In this document: piece by piece, positions 16,382-27,345 of the stretch
How positions within the stretch are numbered: position 1 is the stretch's first letter
How the letters are laid out: every line of letters starts with the position of its first letter
NCBI GenBank assembly: GCA_016841745.1
Contig: JAENYO010000009.1
Location: 1 to 64,000 of the forward strand
Direction: 5' to 3'
Length of the DNA stretch: 64,000 bases
DNA from: Acetomicrobium hydrogeniformans
GTDB taxonomy: Bacteria > Synergistota > Synergistia > Synergistales > JAFGMB01
Program-made: the position numbers and the translations under genes
The notes under the pieces: model-generated
Told to the model about the DNA's origin: nothing
The model's database searches: none
The model's input: the letters and a program-made list of their open reading frames with translations, nothing else

Positions 16382-17626
16382 ATGATTGATTTCAGTATAG
16401 CCGATCCTGGTCTGGCTGGACCCGGGCAAAAAAAGATAGACTGGGCGTGGTCTTATATGCCCGTTCTACAAATTCTCAGGAACAAATATGCTGCTTCAAA
16501 GCCCTTTGATGGATTGACCATGGCTGCATGTCTTCATCTTGAGGCTAAAACAGCCTGTCTCCTCAATACCCTCCGGGATCTGGGTGCTACTGTTTTTGCA
16601 GCAGGTTCAAACCCACTTTCCACCCAGGATGATATCTGTGCCGCCCTGGTTGCCTCAGGAATTCATGTATTCAGTCACCATGGTATGAATAATGACGAAT
16701 ATTCTGATAACCTGAGAAGAGTTCTGAACTATACTCCCAGTCTTATTATCGATGACGGAGCGGATCTTGTGGCAATGATCCATGAAGAAAGAAAGGATCT
16801 TCTCCCAGGGATACTTGGGGGTAATGAAGAGACCACATCCGGTGTTAAAAGGCTCAAAGCTATGGAGAAGGACGGAGTTCTGTCTTTTCCAATGATCTCT
16901 GTAAATGATGCCAAGAGTAAATATCTTTTTGATAACAGATATGGAACTGGACAATCAGTCTGGGATGCCCTTCTCAGGAGTACCAACCTTTTAATTGCCG
17001 GCAAAAAAGTAGTTGTGGCCGGTTATGGGTGGTGTGGCAGAGGTGTTGCAATGAGGGCTGCAGCCCTTGGGGCACACGTGATAATAGTAGAGGTGGACCC
17101 CCACAAGGCTTTTGAAGCTATTATGGATGGATATGAAGTCATGTCAATGACTGATGCTGCTCCAAGGGGAGATATGTTCCTGACTTTGACCGGCAATATC
17201 AAAGTAATAAGGAAAGAACATCTGGAACTCATGAAAGATGGAGTTATTCTTGGGAATGCAGGTCATTTTGACGTTGAAATATGTATTCCCGATTTGGAGG
17301 ATCTTTCTATCAGTAAAATTACCACAAGGGATAATATTGAAACCTACCTTATGAAAAATGGCAGAAGGATTCACCTGATGGCCCAGGGGAGACTTGTTAA
17401 TCTTGCCGCAGGAGATGGGCATCCCGTTGAGATCATGGATCTGAGCTTTGCTACACAGCTTGAATGTGCGATCTTTGTCAAGGATGCTGGCCTCAAGCCA
17501 GGTCTCTATGATGTGCCTCCTGATATCGATGGGTCTGTAATGCGGACCAAACTGAAATCCATGGATATTGAACTTGAAGATCTCACAGAAGAACAGCAGA
17601 AGTACCTCCAAAGCTGGAAAGAATAA
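16382..17626 (+). CDS. ahcY: Adenosylhomocysteinase (possibly S-inosylhomocysteine hydrolase)
   Basis: NAD-dependent hydrolase that splits S-adenosylhomocysteine, or its deaminated form, into homocysteine and nucleoside. The 414-residue protein has the Rossmann motif GYGWCGRGVAMRA in the middle, GNAGHFDVEI, and the C-terminal RLVNLAAGDGHPVEIMDLSF. It is the short form seen in Thermotoga and archaea, without the roughly 40-residue insert of the eukaryote-like form. Its immediate neighbour is an MTA/SAH deaminase, which raises the option that the real substrate is S-inosylhomocysteine, as in Methanocaldococcus. Confidence 0.9.
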   Translation: MIDFSIADPGLAGPGQKKIDWAWSYMPVLQILRNKYAASKPFDGLTMAACLHLEAKTACLLNTLRDLGATVFAAGSNPLSTQDDICAALVASGIHVFSHHGMNNDEYSDNLRRVLNYTPSLIIDDGADLVAMIHEERKDLLPGILGGNEETTSGVKRLKAMEKDGVLSFPMISVNDAKSKYLFDNRYGTGQSVWDALLRSTNLLIAGKKVVVAGYGWCGRGVAMRAAALGAHVIIVEVDPHKAFEAIMDGYEVMSMTDAAPRGDMFLTLTGNIKVIRKEHLELMKDGVILGNAGHFDVEICIPDLEDLSISKITTRDNIETYLMKNGRRIHLMAQGRLVNLAAGDGHPVEIMDLSFATQLECAIFVKDAGLKPGLYDVPPDIDGSVMRTKLKSMDIELEDLTEEQQKYLQSWKE

Positions 17627-17670
17627 AGTTCAGCATTACCACCCTGTATTTTTAGAAGGGAGTATTCTCC

Positions 17671-18960
17671 ATGTCAGTTTTGTTCAAAGATGTACTTGCC
17701 CTTGATGGGTTTATGAATAGTGCTCGACCATGTGATATCCTTGTTAGTGACGGAAAAATCGAACAGATCTGTGAACCTGGAACCTTTTCGGGTCTGACAG
17801 ATGAAACTTTAGAGGGTAGGGGAAGACTTGCTGTACTTCCAGGATTCGTCAACGGACATACCCATGCTGCCATGAGCCTTCTAAGGGGACTTGGTGAAGA
17901 GAAACCCCTCATGGAGTGGCTCAGGGAACAGATATGGCCCGTTGAAGCCAAGCTTACTCCAGAGCATATTTATTGGGGTACCAGGCTGGCCCTTCTGGAA
18001 ATGGCTTCAAAGGGAGTTACATGCTTTGGGGACATGTATTTTGAAATGGATCAGGTAGCCCGGGCTGCAACGGAGATGGGAATGCGCGCTGGTCTCTGCA
18101 GGGGACTTATTGGAGATGACCGGAGTAAACTAGAGGAAAATGCTGCACTTTTCAGTGAATGGAACGGTCGTGACGGTCTTATTTCAATCCAGTTAGGGCC
18201 TCATGCTCCCTATACGGTCTCCCCGGATATGCTGAAAGCAATAACTGCCATGGCTAAAGAAATTGGAGCAGGTGTTCATTTTCACTTTCTTGAGGCGGAG
18301 TGGGAAAAACAATATCTTTCAGATGAATTCGGAATGTCTCCTTACGAATACCTTGAAGAAACAGGTCTTGCTTCAGCGCCATTTCTCATTCTGGCCCACT
18401 GTGTCTGGTTTCCTCTTTCAGAAATGACACCTTTTAAAGACAGGAATATAACCCTTTGCCATAATGTGAAAAGTAATCTCAAGCTGGGCAGTGGCATATT
18501 TCCCCTTGACGAGGCATACCGTCTCGGGATAAATATTTCGCTCGGTTCAGATGGAGCGGCAAGTAACAACCAGCTGGATATCTGGGATGAGATGAAGACA
18601 GCCGCCCTTCTTCATAAAGGTGTCAATAAGGATCCAACACTTGCAAGGGCATCTGATATCCTTCGTATGGCAACCTATGGAGGTGCTAATAGTCTTGGCT
18701 TTCACCAGACCGGTAGAATACTGGAACAGTGGGAGGCCGATCTTGCTATAGTTGATCTGGACCAACCCCACTACGTCGGTGTTGATCCAGATAATCTCTG
18801 CTGTTTCATTGTTTACGCAGGCTCCAGTGCCGATGTAAAATCAACAATGGTGAAAGGCAAATGGATATACAGGGATAATCGATTCTGTCTTGCAGACAGG
18901 GATGAAATAATCCGCCAATCTTTACGTTGCCGGAAAGAACTGGTAGATCAGTCGCTTTAA
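17671..18960 (+). CDS. mtaD: 5-methylthioadenosine/S-adenosylhomocysteine deaminase
   Basis: Amidohydrolase-fold metalloenzyme that deaminates MTA and SAH (and often adenosine) to the inosine analogues. The 429 residues include the metal motif GHTHAAMSLLRG, the substrate-region HFHFLEAE, the histidine of ILAHCVWF and the catalytic LGSDGAASNNQLD. It resembles Thermotoga TM0936, whose SAH/MTA activity is established. ATG 17671 is behind GAAGGGAG. The 44-base gap after ahcY shows no terminator, so the three genes probably form one transcript. Confidence 0.88.
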   Translation: MSVLFKDVLALDGFMNSARPCDILVSDGKIEQICEPGTFSGLTDETLEGRGRLAVLPGFVNGHTHAAMSLLRGLGEEKPLMEWLREQIWPVEAKLTPEHIYWGTRLALLEMASKGVTCFGDMYFEMDQVARAATEMGMRAGLCRGLIGDDRSKLEENAALFSEWNGRDGLISIQLGPHAPYTVSPDMLKAITAMAKEIGAGVHFHFLEAEWEKQYLSDEFGMSPYEYLEETGLASAPFLILAHCVWFPLSEMTPFKDRNITLCHNVKSNLKLGSGIFPLDEAYRLGINISLGSDGAASNNQLDIWDEMKTAALLHKGVNKDPTLARASDILRMATYGGANSLGFHQTGRILEQWEADLAIVDLDQPHYVGVDPDNLCCFIVYAGSSADVKSTMVKGKWIYRDNRFCLADRDEIIRQSLRCRKELVDQSL

Positions 18961-18992
18961 AACATGAATTCTCGCAGGAAGGGGTTCTAATA

Positions 18993-21638
18993 ATGCAGTG
19001 GAGAAGTGGAAAAGAGATCAGGGATCTTTTCATCGATTTCTGGATCTCAAAGGGAAGTAAACATTATCAGAGCTTTTCTCTTGTTCCGGATGATCCTACC
19101 CTGTTGTTTACAATTGCCGGGATGGTCCCATTCAAACAGTATTACCTTGGACTTAAAACTCCGGAGCATACAAGAGCCGCTACATCCCAGAAATGTGTCA
19201 GAACCAATGATATAGAAAATGTGGGTCATACGGCCCGTCATCATACTTTCTTTGAAATGCTTGGCAACTTCGCATGGGGTGATTATTTCAAGAAAGAAGC
19301 AATTACATGGGCCTGGGAATTCCTCACGGAGTATATAGGGCTTGATCCGAACAGGCTGTATGCAACCATATACCAGGATGATGAAGAATCGTTCAGAATA
19401 TGGAATGAAACTATCGGCCTGCCGGAAGAACGAATCTACCGTTTTGGTGAGGATGAAAACTACTGGTTCATGGGTAATACCGGACCCTGCGGCCCATGCT
19501 CTGAAATAATGTATGACCAGGGACCGGAATATTCATGTGGAAAACCGACTTGTGATGTTGGATGTGACTGTGACAGGTATCTGGAAATCTGGAACCTTGT
19601 CTTTACGCAGTATGACAGAATGGAAGATGGAACCCTGGTACCCCTTCCAAAGAAGAACATTGATACTGGTATGGGGCTTGAGCGCCTGACTTCTGTCGTC
19701 CAGAATGTAAGGACAGATTTTGAGACAGACCTGTTCATGCCTATCATCAATGCTGTATGTTCCATGGCCGGGATAGGGTATGGAAAGACCGAAGAGGGAG
19801 ATCTTGCCGTCAGGGTTATTTCGGACCACCTCAGGTCAGTAGCTTTTATGATAGCTGACGGTATTCTTCCAGCTAACGATGGACAGGGATATGTACTGAG
19901 GAGACTCCTGCGAAGGGCAGTACGGTATGGTCGACTGATCGGACTCAGAGATCCCTTCCTAGTTGACATACTTCCCGTGGTAATTGAACTTATGAGTGAT
20001 CCCTATCAGGAACTTGTCAATAACAGGTTGATGGTTGAACAGATAATTTCTGTTGAAGAAAACCGTTTTTCCCATACCCTTGAACAGGGAACAAATCTTA
20101 TAGAGTCTGAAATCGACTTATTGCAGCAAAAGAAAGGTGATGTCCTCTCGGGTTCAATTGCTTTTGAACTGTATGACACTTATGGCTTCCCTCTGGAACT
20201 TACTCGTGAGATTTGCGAAGAAAAGGGACTGAAGGTTGATGAGGAAGGTTTTACCCGACTGATGACAGAACAGAAACAAAGAGCACGGGCTGCAAGTAAG
20301 CACATTCAGACAGAGATGAAGGGTGATATTTATTCGGATCTTCTCACTCGTTTGGGTGCCACTCCCTTTACCGGGTACTTCATGGAGTCTTCTATCACGA
20401 AAATCGCGGTTCTATTAAAGGATGGTCTGGGAGTTGACATCCTCAGATCTGGAGAAGAAGGAGAGGTGTTCCTTCAAACTACTCCCTTTTATGCAGAAAG
20501 GGGAGGCCAGGTCGGGGACAGGGGCAGAATGGCAACTGAAACTGCCAATGCCGTGGTTCTCGATACGGTCTATACCTCAGGCGAGCTGATCTGTCACAGG
20601 GTCAAAGTACAAGAGGGTTCCCTTTCAAAGGATATGGAGATAGAAGCTATTCCGGATCTCCTTCACCGCAGTGCAGTTACCAGAAACCATACAGCCACCC
20701 ATCTCCTCCATGAAGCACTGACCAGGGTCGCAGGAGGACATGCAAGACAGGCTGGTTCCCTTGTTTCCCCGGACTTTCTGCGTTTCGATTTTACTCACTT
20801 TGAATCACTCAAGGATGATCAGATAACTCAGATCGAAGAGATTGTTAACATGGAGATCCTTAAGGACACCAGTATAAATATTCAAGAAATGGATATGGAG
20901 TCAGCTAAAGCTACAGGTGCTAAAGCCCTTTTTGAAGAAAAATATGGAGAAAAGGTCAGAGTGGTAAAAATACATGACTTTTCCTCCGAACTGTGTGGTG
21001 GCATTCATGTAGATTCAACAGGCCAGATAGGGCTATTCAAGATCATTAAAGAAGAAGGAATTGGATCGGGTCTGAGGCGTATAACTGCTGTAACCGGTCT
21101 TGAAAGTCTCAAGCTGCTCCAGTCAACTCTGAAGACCATAAACAATCTTTCCCGGTCTTTGTCTATTGAACCATCAGGATTGATTGAAAAAGTTGAAAAA
21201 ACCCAGAAAGACCTTAAAGAAACCAGAAAAGAATTGGAACTGGCAAAAAAACAGTCCTTGGCTTCAGATATTAACGATCTGGTAGAATCCATTGAACTTC
21301 CAAATGGGATGACCCTTTTTACTGCCTGTCTTCAGGATGTGACCCAGGATATTATGCGTGAAATTGGGGATAGACTTACTGCAGGGAAAAAGGGGACTAT
21401 GGTTGTTCTTGCTTCAAATAATGATAATAACCAGGTTGCCATCATTGCAATGGCGGATAAGGAAGCAGTGGATGCAGGAATTCACGCTGGAAACCTTCTC
21501 AGGGAGATTGCAAGAACGGTGGGCGGCGGGGGCGGGGGAAGACCTAACCTTGCCCAGGCCGGGGGTAAAGAACCTTCCCGGACAAAAGAGGCACTTGGTC
21601 AGGTTTTATCTGTTGTCAAAAAACAGTTGAAGAACTGA
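18993..21638 (+). CDS. alaS: Alanine--tRNA ligase
   Basis: Class II synthetase that charges tRNA-Ala. The 881-residue protein has the catalytic domain (1-250; FTIAGMVPFKQYYLG, TSQKCVRTNDIENVG, MGNTGPCGPCSEI), the tRNA-recognition domain, an editing domain with the zinc ligands HTATHLLHEAL and CGGIH, a coiled-coil linker and a C-terminal DHHA1 domain with GGGGGGRPNLAQAGG. The start is ATG 18993, behind AGGAAGGGG; an upstream in-frame start would overlap mtaD. The stop overlaps the ruvX start (TGATG). Confidence 0.97.
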   Translation: MQWRSGKEIRDLFIDFWISKGSKHYQSFSLVPDDPTLLFTIAGMVPFKQYYLGLKTPEHTRAATSQKCVRTNDIENVGHTARHHTFFEMLGNFAWGDYFKKEAITWAWEFLTEYIGLDPNRLYATIYQDDEESFRIWNETIGLPEERIYRFGEDENYWFMGNTGPCGPCSEIMYDQGPEYSCGKPTCDVGCDCDRYLEIWNLVFTQYDRMEDGTLVPLPKKNIDTGMGLERLTSVVQNVRTDFETDLFMPIINAVCSMAGIGYGKTEEGDLAVRVISDHLRSVAFMIADGILPANDGQGYVLRRLLRRAVRYGRLIGLRDPFLVDILPVVIELMSDPYQELVNNRLMVEQIISVEENRFSHTLEQGTNLIESEIDLLQQKKGDVLSGSIAFELYDTYGFPLELTREICEEKGLKVDEEGFTRLMTEQKQRARAASKHIQTEMKGDIYSDLLTRLGATPFTGYFMESSITKIAVLLKDGLGVDILRSGEEGEVFLQTTPFYAERGGQVGDRGRMATETANAVVLDTVYTSGELICHRVKVQEGSLSKDMEIEAIPDLLHRSAVTRNHTATHLLHEALTRVAGGHARQAGSLVSPDFLRFDFTHFESLKDDQITQIEEIVNMEILKDTSINIQEMDMESAKATGAKALFEEKYGEKVRVVKIHDFSSELCGGIHVDSTGQIGLFKIIKEEGIGSGLRRITAVTGLESLKLLQSTLKTINNLSRSLSIEPSGLIEKVEKTQKDLKETRKELELAKKQSLASDINDLVESIELPNGMTLFTACLQDVTQDIMREIGDRLTAGKKGTMVVLASNNDNNQVAIIAMADKEAVDAGIHAGNLLREIARTVGGGGGGRPNLAQAGGKEPSRTKEALGQVLSVVKKQLKN

Positions 21639-22066
21639 TGGCGACGAGTAGGAGAATCCTCTGCCTTGATATCGGCCATGTTCGTATCGGTGTAGCTGTG
21701 ACCGATCCCCTGGGTATTTTTGCCCAGGGTATCGATGTTATCCCGGCAGACGATCTTTGGCTTGAAAAGCTGGATCGTTTAATAGAAAGATATGAACCTT
21801 CGGTCGTCCTTATGGGTTATCCTGTAAGGACAAATGGACAGATCGGGCCCGAAGCCCAGAATATTCTGGACTGGTCACATGTCCTCGAAGAAAGATATCC
21901 CCAGCTTTCCATCAGGTTATGGGATGAAAGATATAGTACTGTCATTGCAAACAGAACCCTTATTGAGGCAGGTATCCGCAGGGAAAAGCGCAGGTCAAAG
22001 GTGGACAGGATCGCTGCTGCCATAATTCTTCAGGATTACATTGATCATCTTAGGAGAGAGAATTAA
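21638..22066 (+). CDS. ruvX: Holliday junction resolvase-like protein RuvX/YqgF
   Basis: RNase H-fold nuclease implicated in 16S rRNA processing and possibly Holliday junction resolution. The 142-residue protein opens with [17 protein letters not shown] (first catalytic Asp), has [12 protein letters not shown] in the middle, and ends with ERYSTVIA and [15 protein letters not shown]. It is coupled to alaS by a one-base overlap and precedes mutS by two bases. Confidence 0.92.
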   Translation: MATSRRILCLDIGHVRIGVAVTDPLGIFAQGIDVIPADDLWLEKLDRLIERYEPSVVLMGYPVRTNGQIGPEAQNILDWSHVLEERYPQLSIRLWDERYSTVIANRTLIEAGIRREKRRSKVDRIAAAIILQDYIDHLRREN

Positions 22067-22068
22067 CG

Positions 22069-24639
22069 TTGAATATTCCTGCCGGTGTAAAGATAACTCC
22101 AATGTTGAAACAATATATGGAATGGAAGCAAAAATATCCGGACTGTCTCCTCTTTTTCCGGATGGGTGATTTCTATGAACTTTTTTTCGAAGACGCAAGA
22201 AGGGCCTCTGAAATCCTGGATATTTCCCTTACAAGCCGTGACCCACAAAAAAGCATTCCCATGGCAGGTGTCCCATACCATGCTGTTAACAGTTATCTGG
22301 CTCGACTTGTAAACTATGGCCTCCGTGTTGCCATATGTGAACAGGTTAGCGAACCGGATGGGAAAAACCTGGTAGAAAGGGAAGTAGTAAGGGTTATTAC
22401 TCCGGGTACATTCCTTTCTGATGATGAACCCTCTGATGCAAGACTTGCATCGATTCTTCCAGTTAAAGAGGGCATAGCCCTGGCATTGCTTTCAGTAGGT
22501 ACCGGAACCCTTGAGGCTGGCATGCTCCAGCTTCAGGATGCAGTTGGAGCCTTGAAAGCCTTTGAGCCCCGGGAGTTTATCATTTTCCCGGGATCTGATA
22601 TTTCTCAAATACTGTCTGAATTCCCGGATGTAACGGTTGTTGAAAGAAATAGAGATGATTTTAATATCATCAGCGGGATAAGGCTTTTATCTCAACTCTG
22701 GGGTGTAACCACATTCAGTGGTTTTGGAATAGAGGATGATGATCCTGCAATAGGCTGTGCCCATGCTGCCATTCTATACCTTCGTGAAACGCAGTTTTCT
22801 GCCGTTAGATATATAAATGGCATAAAACCCCTTCTTCAGACGTCCAGAATGTATCTTGATGTAACGACACAGACTAATCTTGAACTTGTTGGAAAGGAGA
22901 GGCATTCGCTTTATTCCCTCCTTAACCGATGCAGGACGCCAATGGGCAAGAGGGAAATGAAGGACTGGATCCTTCACCCTCTTCTTGACGTTAAGCTGAT
23001 CTCAAGAAGACAGGATGCAGTATCATGTCTTGCTGATGATCCGTCAATACTGGAAAATCTCAGAACTTCATTGTCCGGGTGTCGGGATATGGAGAGAGCT
23101 TTGGCCAGATTGAGTCTTGGAACAGGAACTCCCAGGGACATAGGTGCAATACGGGATACCCTGAAACAGCTCCCCGGAATAGTAAGTTGCTGCAGCAACA
23201 AGAACCTGAATTTCTGGATAAATGAAATGGCTGATCTATCCAACCTCTATCTTGAACTTGAAGAAGCCCTTGTGGATGAACCTCCCAGGAACCTTATTAC
23301 CTCCAGTCCTGTTATCAGGTCCGGTTATGATAATGACCTCGATTACTGGAGAGATCTTTCAACCAATGGCAAGGTCTGGCTCGATAATTTCCTCATCGAA
23401 GAGAAGAGCCGTACTGGGATTCAGAAGCTTAAGGTTGGCTATAACAGGGTTTTTGGATATTATCTGGAGATCTCAAGATCCAACCATGAAAAAATCCCGG
23501 ACAATTACATCAGAAGACAGACCCTTGTAAGTTCAGAAAGATATATAACTTCCGAATTGAAAGAATTTGAAGATAAGATGCTTTTATCAGAGCAGAAGAC
23601 CAGATCCAGAGAAACAGAACTCTACAGGAAACTCATAGAAACTGTCCTTCAGTACAGTCTGGATCTTCAGACTTCAGGGAGAGCCCTTTCTTGCATAGAT
23701 GTCATAGCTTCACTTGCTCAAACGGCTATGGACAGGTCTTATACCAGACCTACCATAACCGAATCTGGAGCTCTTGTAATCAAAGGAGGAAGACATCCTG
23801 TAATTGAACAGGTATTTCCAGAGATACCTTTTGTTCCCAACGATGTCGAACTTTCTTCACCAGAAAGGAATATTGCCATTCTTACTGGTCCAAATATGGC
23901 CGGCAAATCTACTTACCTGAGAATGGGTGCCCTCTTGATAGTAATGGCACAGATGGGTTCCTTCCTTCCCTGTGAAAGTGCGAGTATTCCTTTAACTGAC
24001 AGGATCTTCACTCGTATCGGTGCCCGGGATGAACTGTCAAGGGGTAATAGCACTTTCATGGTTGAAATGGTAGAAACGGCTAATATCCTGCGGAATGTCA
24101 CTGGCCGAAGTCTTGTGGTACTGGATGAAATAGGGCGTGGAACATCTACCTATGATGGAATGAGTATAGCCTGGGCTGTCATCGAATACCTCCATCACCA
24201 CTGCTCTCCTGCACCAAAGGTGCTTTTTGCTACCCACTATCACGAACTGACCTGCCTCGAAGAACGGCTGGATGGAGTTTTTAACCTAAGCATGGCTGTA
24301 AACGAAACCTCAGGGAGGATAACATTCCTTCACCAGGTTATTCAAAAACCTTCGAACCGTTCTTACGGCGTCGAGGTAGCCAGACTCGCCGGCATTCCCA
24401 GACAGGTTATAAACCGTTCCATGGAACTTCTTGACCGTTTTGAATCAAAGGGAAATAATCCTCATGAAGCTATTCGAGCTTCCCGGAAAACATCCCTGCA
24501 ACAGCTGGATCTTTTTTCCGTGGACACCGCTGCTGTCATTGAGGAAATCAACACCCTTGATCTTGACAATACCACCCCATTACAGGCCCTGGAGATCCTT
24601 CACCGATTAAAAGAGAAAAGCAGGGGAGGGGTGGAATAA
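22069..24639 (+). CDS. mutS: DNA mismatch repair protein MutS
   Basis: Mismatch-recognition ATPase of 856 residues. The mismatch-binding domain near the N-terminus has [15 protein letters not shown] with the Phe-x-Glu that inserts at mispairs. Connector, core and clamp domains follow. The ATPase part carries Walker [23 protein letters not shown], Walker [16 protein letters not shown] and FATHYHEL. The start is TTG 22069, with TAGGAGAG upstream. It overlaps mutL at TAATG, so the pair is cotranslated. Confidence 0.97.
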   Translation: MNIPAGVKITPMLKQYMEWKQKYPDCLLFFRMGDFYELFFEDARRASEILDISLTSRDPQKSIPMAGVPYHAVNSYLARLVNYGLRVAICEQVSEPDGKNLVEREVVRVITPGTFLSDDEPSDARLASILPVKEGIALALLSVGTGTLEAGMLQLQDAVGALKAFEPREFIIFPGSDISQILSEFPDVTVVERNRDDFNIISGIRLLSQLWGVTTFSGFGIEDDDPAIGCAHAAILYLRETQFSAVRYINGIKPLLQTSRMYLDVTTQTNLELVGKERHSLYSLLNRCRTPMGKREMKDWILHPLLDVKLISRRQDAVSCLADDPSILENLRTSLSGCRDMERALARLSLGTGTPRDIGAIRDTLKQLPGIVSCCSNKNLNFWINEMADLSNLYLELEEALVDEPPRNLITSSPVIRSGYDNDLDYWRDLSTNGKVWLDNFLIEEKSRTGIQKLKVGYNRVFGYYLEISRSNHEKIPDNYIRRQTLVSSERYITSELKEFEDKMLLSEQKTRSRETELYRKLIETVLQYSLDLQTSGRALSCIDVIASLAQTAMDRSYTRPTITESGALVIKGGRHPVIEQVFPEIPFVPNDVELSSPERNIAILTGPNMAGKSTYLRMGALLIVMAQMGSFLPCESASIPLTDRIFTRIGARDELSRGNSTFMVEMVETANILRNVTGRSLVVLDEIGRGTSTYDGMSIAWAVIEYLHHHCSPAPKVLFATHYHELTCLEERLDGVFNLSMAVNETSGRITFLHQVIQKPSNRSYGVEVARLAGIPRQVINRSMELLDRFESKGNNPHEAIRASRKTSLQQLDLFSVDTAAVIEEINTLDLDNTTPLQALEILHRLKEKSRGGVE

Positions 24640-26375
24640 TGAAGATCAAGGTGCTCCCTGAAGATCTTGCTTCAAGAATAGCTGCAGGGGAAGTTATAGA
24701 ATGTCCTGCTGCAGTTGTAAAAGAACTTGTCGAGAATTCTATCGATGCTTTCAGTACCATGATAAATGTTACCCTTTTACAGGGTGGCAAGACCCGAATA
24801 GTCGTGGAAGACAATGGCCAGGGTATGGAAAAGGAAGATCTGGAAGTCTCTATCCGACGCCATGCTACGAGCAAAATAGAAAAACTTGAGGATCTTGAGA
24901 ACATTCATACACTTGGTTTCAGAGGTGAAGCCCTTGCAAGTATTTCCGCAGTAAGCCGTCTTGATATCCGCAGCAGGACGGCACATACGGAAAAAGGTTC
25001 TCTTCTCCAGACAGAGGCAGGTTCTGTCATTTCCATAAGTGATGTTAATTGGACTCCCGGAACCCGTATACAGGTTGATGATCTTTTCTATAACCTTCCT
25101 GCCAGAAAAAAGTTCCTTAAAAGCACTGTTGCCGAATTCAGACGGATAAGCCAGCTCTTACGTGCCTTCTGCCTTTCCTCCCCTGAGATTGATTTTCAGC
25201 TTATACATGATGGGAAGAAAACCCTCTCATCCCGGGGAAAAACTAACCGCAAGGATATCCTTGAACTTCTGTGGAGCCATGAACCCGAAATACTCATTAA
25301 CCATCATCAGGCGGGCCTGGTTTCAATAGATTGCTGGATCCAGAAACAGCCGGGAAAAAAGAAACTGATGGTCCAGTCATTTGTAAACAACAGGGTTATC
25401 CAGGACTCGCTGATCAAAGCTGCACTGCATTCTGCCCTTGGAGAGATCTCTGCTAACGTTGCCCTCTTTATAACTGTTCCTCCTGACCACGTGGACGTTA
25501 ATATCCATCCAGCTAAAACTGAAGTCAGATTCAGGTATTCCAGAGAAATATTTGATACTGTACGTCAAGCAGCATCAGAACTGGCCGGCAAAAATTCCGT
25601 AAATCTTATTCCGTGTACCCTTAGTCCCCATTGTTCAGGAAAAGGATTATCGTTCGAATCATTAACCAGGGAAAAGTTTTTTCCAAACAGAACCGATAAT
25701 ACGTCCTTTTTTTCAAGGGTAGCTCAGAACCTTCCTGTCACTAAAATGGAACCCTGTGAAATCTCCGGTACTGGTTACATTGAAAATGATACAACTGCGT
25801 TATATTCAGACGGAGAGGTTACCTGTTACGGACAGCTTGCAATTGGTTACCTTCTGTTTGAAACAGAGGGCTCTCTTTTTCTGATGGATCACCATGCTGC
25901 TCATGAAAGAGTGACCTTTGAAAAGATCCGCAACCGTTCAGGTACAGGTAGATCCAGTGTCCCTCTTACCATTCATCTTGAAATACCGCAACAATTTCAG
26001 GATGATGTCAGGGAGTACATGAAAGACCTTGAAAAGTCAGGGTTTGAGTTTGAGGTCACAGATGAAGGATTGTTCCTCAAGTCTATCCCTCAATGCCTGG
26101 GAGAGCTCGCTGGAAATCCCTTTGAATATTTATCATCCCTTATCATGACCTGGAATGAAGGCTCCAGCCCGGTACTGGACGGTGCAGTATGGTTTAAATG
26201 GACAACCATGGCCTGTAAGGCCTCCGTGAAACTAACTACCAGGCTTACTTCTACAGAGGCCCTTGTTTTGTGGAGGGATCTTATGTTTTGTGAGAATCCC
26301 TTTGCCTGTCCTCACGGCAGACCAACGTTGCTTGAGATCTCCGAAGGCAACCTTTTAAATTATTTCGGGAGGTAG
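24639..26375 (+). CDS. mutL: DNA mismatch repair protein MutL, probable endonuclease type
   Basis: Mismatch repair effector of the GHKL ATPase family, 578 residues. N-terminal motifs are visible: RIAAGEVIECPAAVVKELVENS, DNGQGM, TLGFRGEALASI. The C-terminal domain has MDHHAAHERVTFEKI, matching the endonuclease metal motif with His in place of the common Gln (DQHAxxE), together with ACKAS and CPHGRPT. These residues indicate a nicking MutL, as expected where MutH is absent. The middle linker is Ser/Thr/Phe-rich and variable. Confidence 0.95.
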   Translation: MKIKVLPEDLASRIAAGEVIECPAAVVKELVENSIDAFSTMINVTLLQGGKTRIVVEDNGQGMEKEDLEVSIRRHATSKIEKLEDLENIHTLGFRGEALASISAVSRLDIRSRTAHTEKGSLLQTEAGSVISISDVNWTPGTRIQVDDLFYNLPARKKFLKSTVAEFRRISQLLRAFCLSSPEIDFQLIHDGKKTLSSRGKTNRKDILELLWSHEPEILINHHQAGLVSIDCWIQKQPGKKKLMVQSFVNNRVIQDSLIKAALHSALGEISANVALFITVPPDHVDVNIHPAKTEVRFRYSREIFDTVRQAASELAGKNSVNLIPCTLSPHCSGKGLSFESLTREKFFPNRTDNTSFFSRVAQNLPVTKMEPCEISGTGYIENDTTALYSDGEVTCYGQLAIGYLLFETEGSLFLMDHHAAHERVTFEKIRNRSGTGRSSVPLTIHLEIPQQFQDDVREYMKDLEKSGFEFEVTDEGLFLKSIPQCLGELAGNPFEYLSSLIMTWNEGSSPVLDGAVWFKWTTMACKASVKLTTRLTSTEALVLWRDLMFCENPFACPHGRPTLLEISEGNLLNYFGR

Positions 26376-26383
26376 CTTTAATA

Positions 26384-27343
26384 ATGTTGGAACATAATCT
26401 TTATCCTGCAGTGGCAATTATAGGGCCGACTGCTGTGGGAAAGACCGATCTGAGCATCAGGATAGCTGAAGAACTAAACGCAGAGATCATTTCAGTTGAT
26501 TCCAGACAGGTATATCGATTTCTGGATGTAGGCACTGATAAAGTATCTACAGAAACCAGGAGAAAGATCATACATCACCTGATAGATGTGGCTGACCCGG
26601 ATGAACATTTTACTGTAATGGATTTCGTCAGGATGGCTGATGATGCTGTAAAAAGGATCTTTTCAAGAGACAAGGTCCCTTTGTTTGTAGGGGGAACTCC
26701 CTTTTATTACAAGGCCCTTTTTGAAGGTATCATTTCTCATGATCTTCCTTCAGACCCCGAAATAAGGGATCATTTTGAAATGAAGGCCAGAGAACAGGGT
26801 AGAACCTATCTACACGAACTACTTGAAAATATAGATCCAGCAACAGCCCAAAGACTTCATGTTAACGATCTCAGAAGAGTGATCCGTGCCCTTGAAGTCT
26901 ATCAGATAACGGGTAAAAATCTTTCCTGGTGGTATTCACAGAAGAATACCGCTTCTCCCAAGTATGATTTTCTGTATCTTGGTCTTAACAGACCAAGGGT
27001 GGATCTCTATGAAACTATTTCAAGGAGAGTAAAAGAACAGTTTGCATCAGGCTACGTGGAAGAAGTACAATGGCTTCTGGAAAATGGATTCGGGCAAGAA
27101 TTTCCATCAATGCAGGGTTTTGGTTATAGAGAGATTGTCCAGTACCTGGAAGGAAAGATAACCCTTGATGAAGCAATAGAAGGTGATATCAGGGCGACAA
27201 AAGCCTTTTCCCGGAGACAGATGACCTGGTTTAAGCATTTCCAGCCTTCAATGTGGTATGATACTTCTGTTCTGGATTCCGGCGTTCTTCTCCAGAACCT
27301 TCTGAATGCTTCAAAAGAACACTTTGAGAGGAGTCTGTCCTGA
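26384..27343 (+). CDS. miaA: tRNA dimethylallyltransferase MiaA
   Basis: Adds a dimethylallyl group to A37 of tRNAs that read UNN codons. The 319-residue protein has the P-loop GPTAVGKTD, the motif ISVDSRQVYRFLDVGTDK, VGGTPFYYKALFEG and RRVIRALEVYQITGK, plus FSRRQMTWFK near the C-terminus. It follows mutL by eight bases and ends two bases before ispH. Position after mutSL matches many bacterial genomes. Confidence 0.95.
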   Translation: MLEHNLYPAVAIIGPTAVGKTDLSIRIAEELNAEIISVDSRQVYRFLDVGTDKVSTETRRKIIHHLIDVADPDEHFTVMDFVRMADDAVKRIFSRDKVPLFVGGTPFYYKALFEGIISHDLPSDPEIRDHFEMKAREQGRTYLHELLENIDPATAQRLHVNDLRRVIRALEVYQITGKNLSWWYSQKNTASPKYDFLYLGLNRPRVDLYETISRRVKEQFASGYVEEVQWLLENGFGQEFPSMQGFGYREIVQYLEGKITLDEAIEGDIRATKAFSRRQMTWFKHFQPSMWYDTSVLDSGVLLQNLLNASKEHFERSLS

Positions 27344-27345
27344 AC

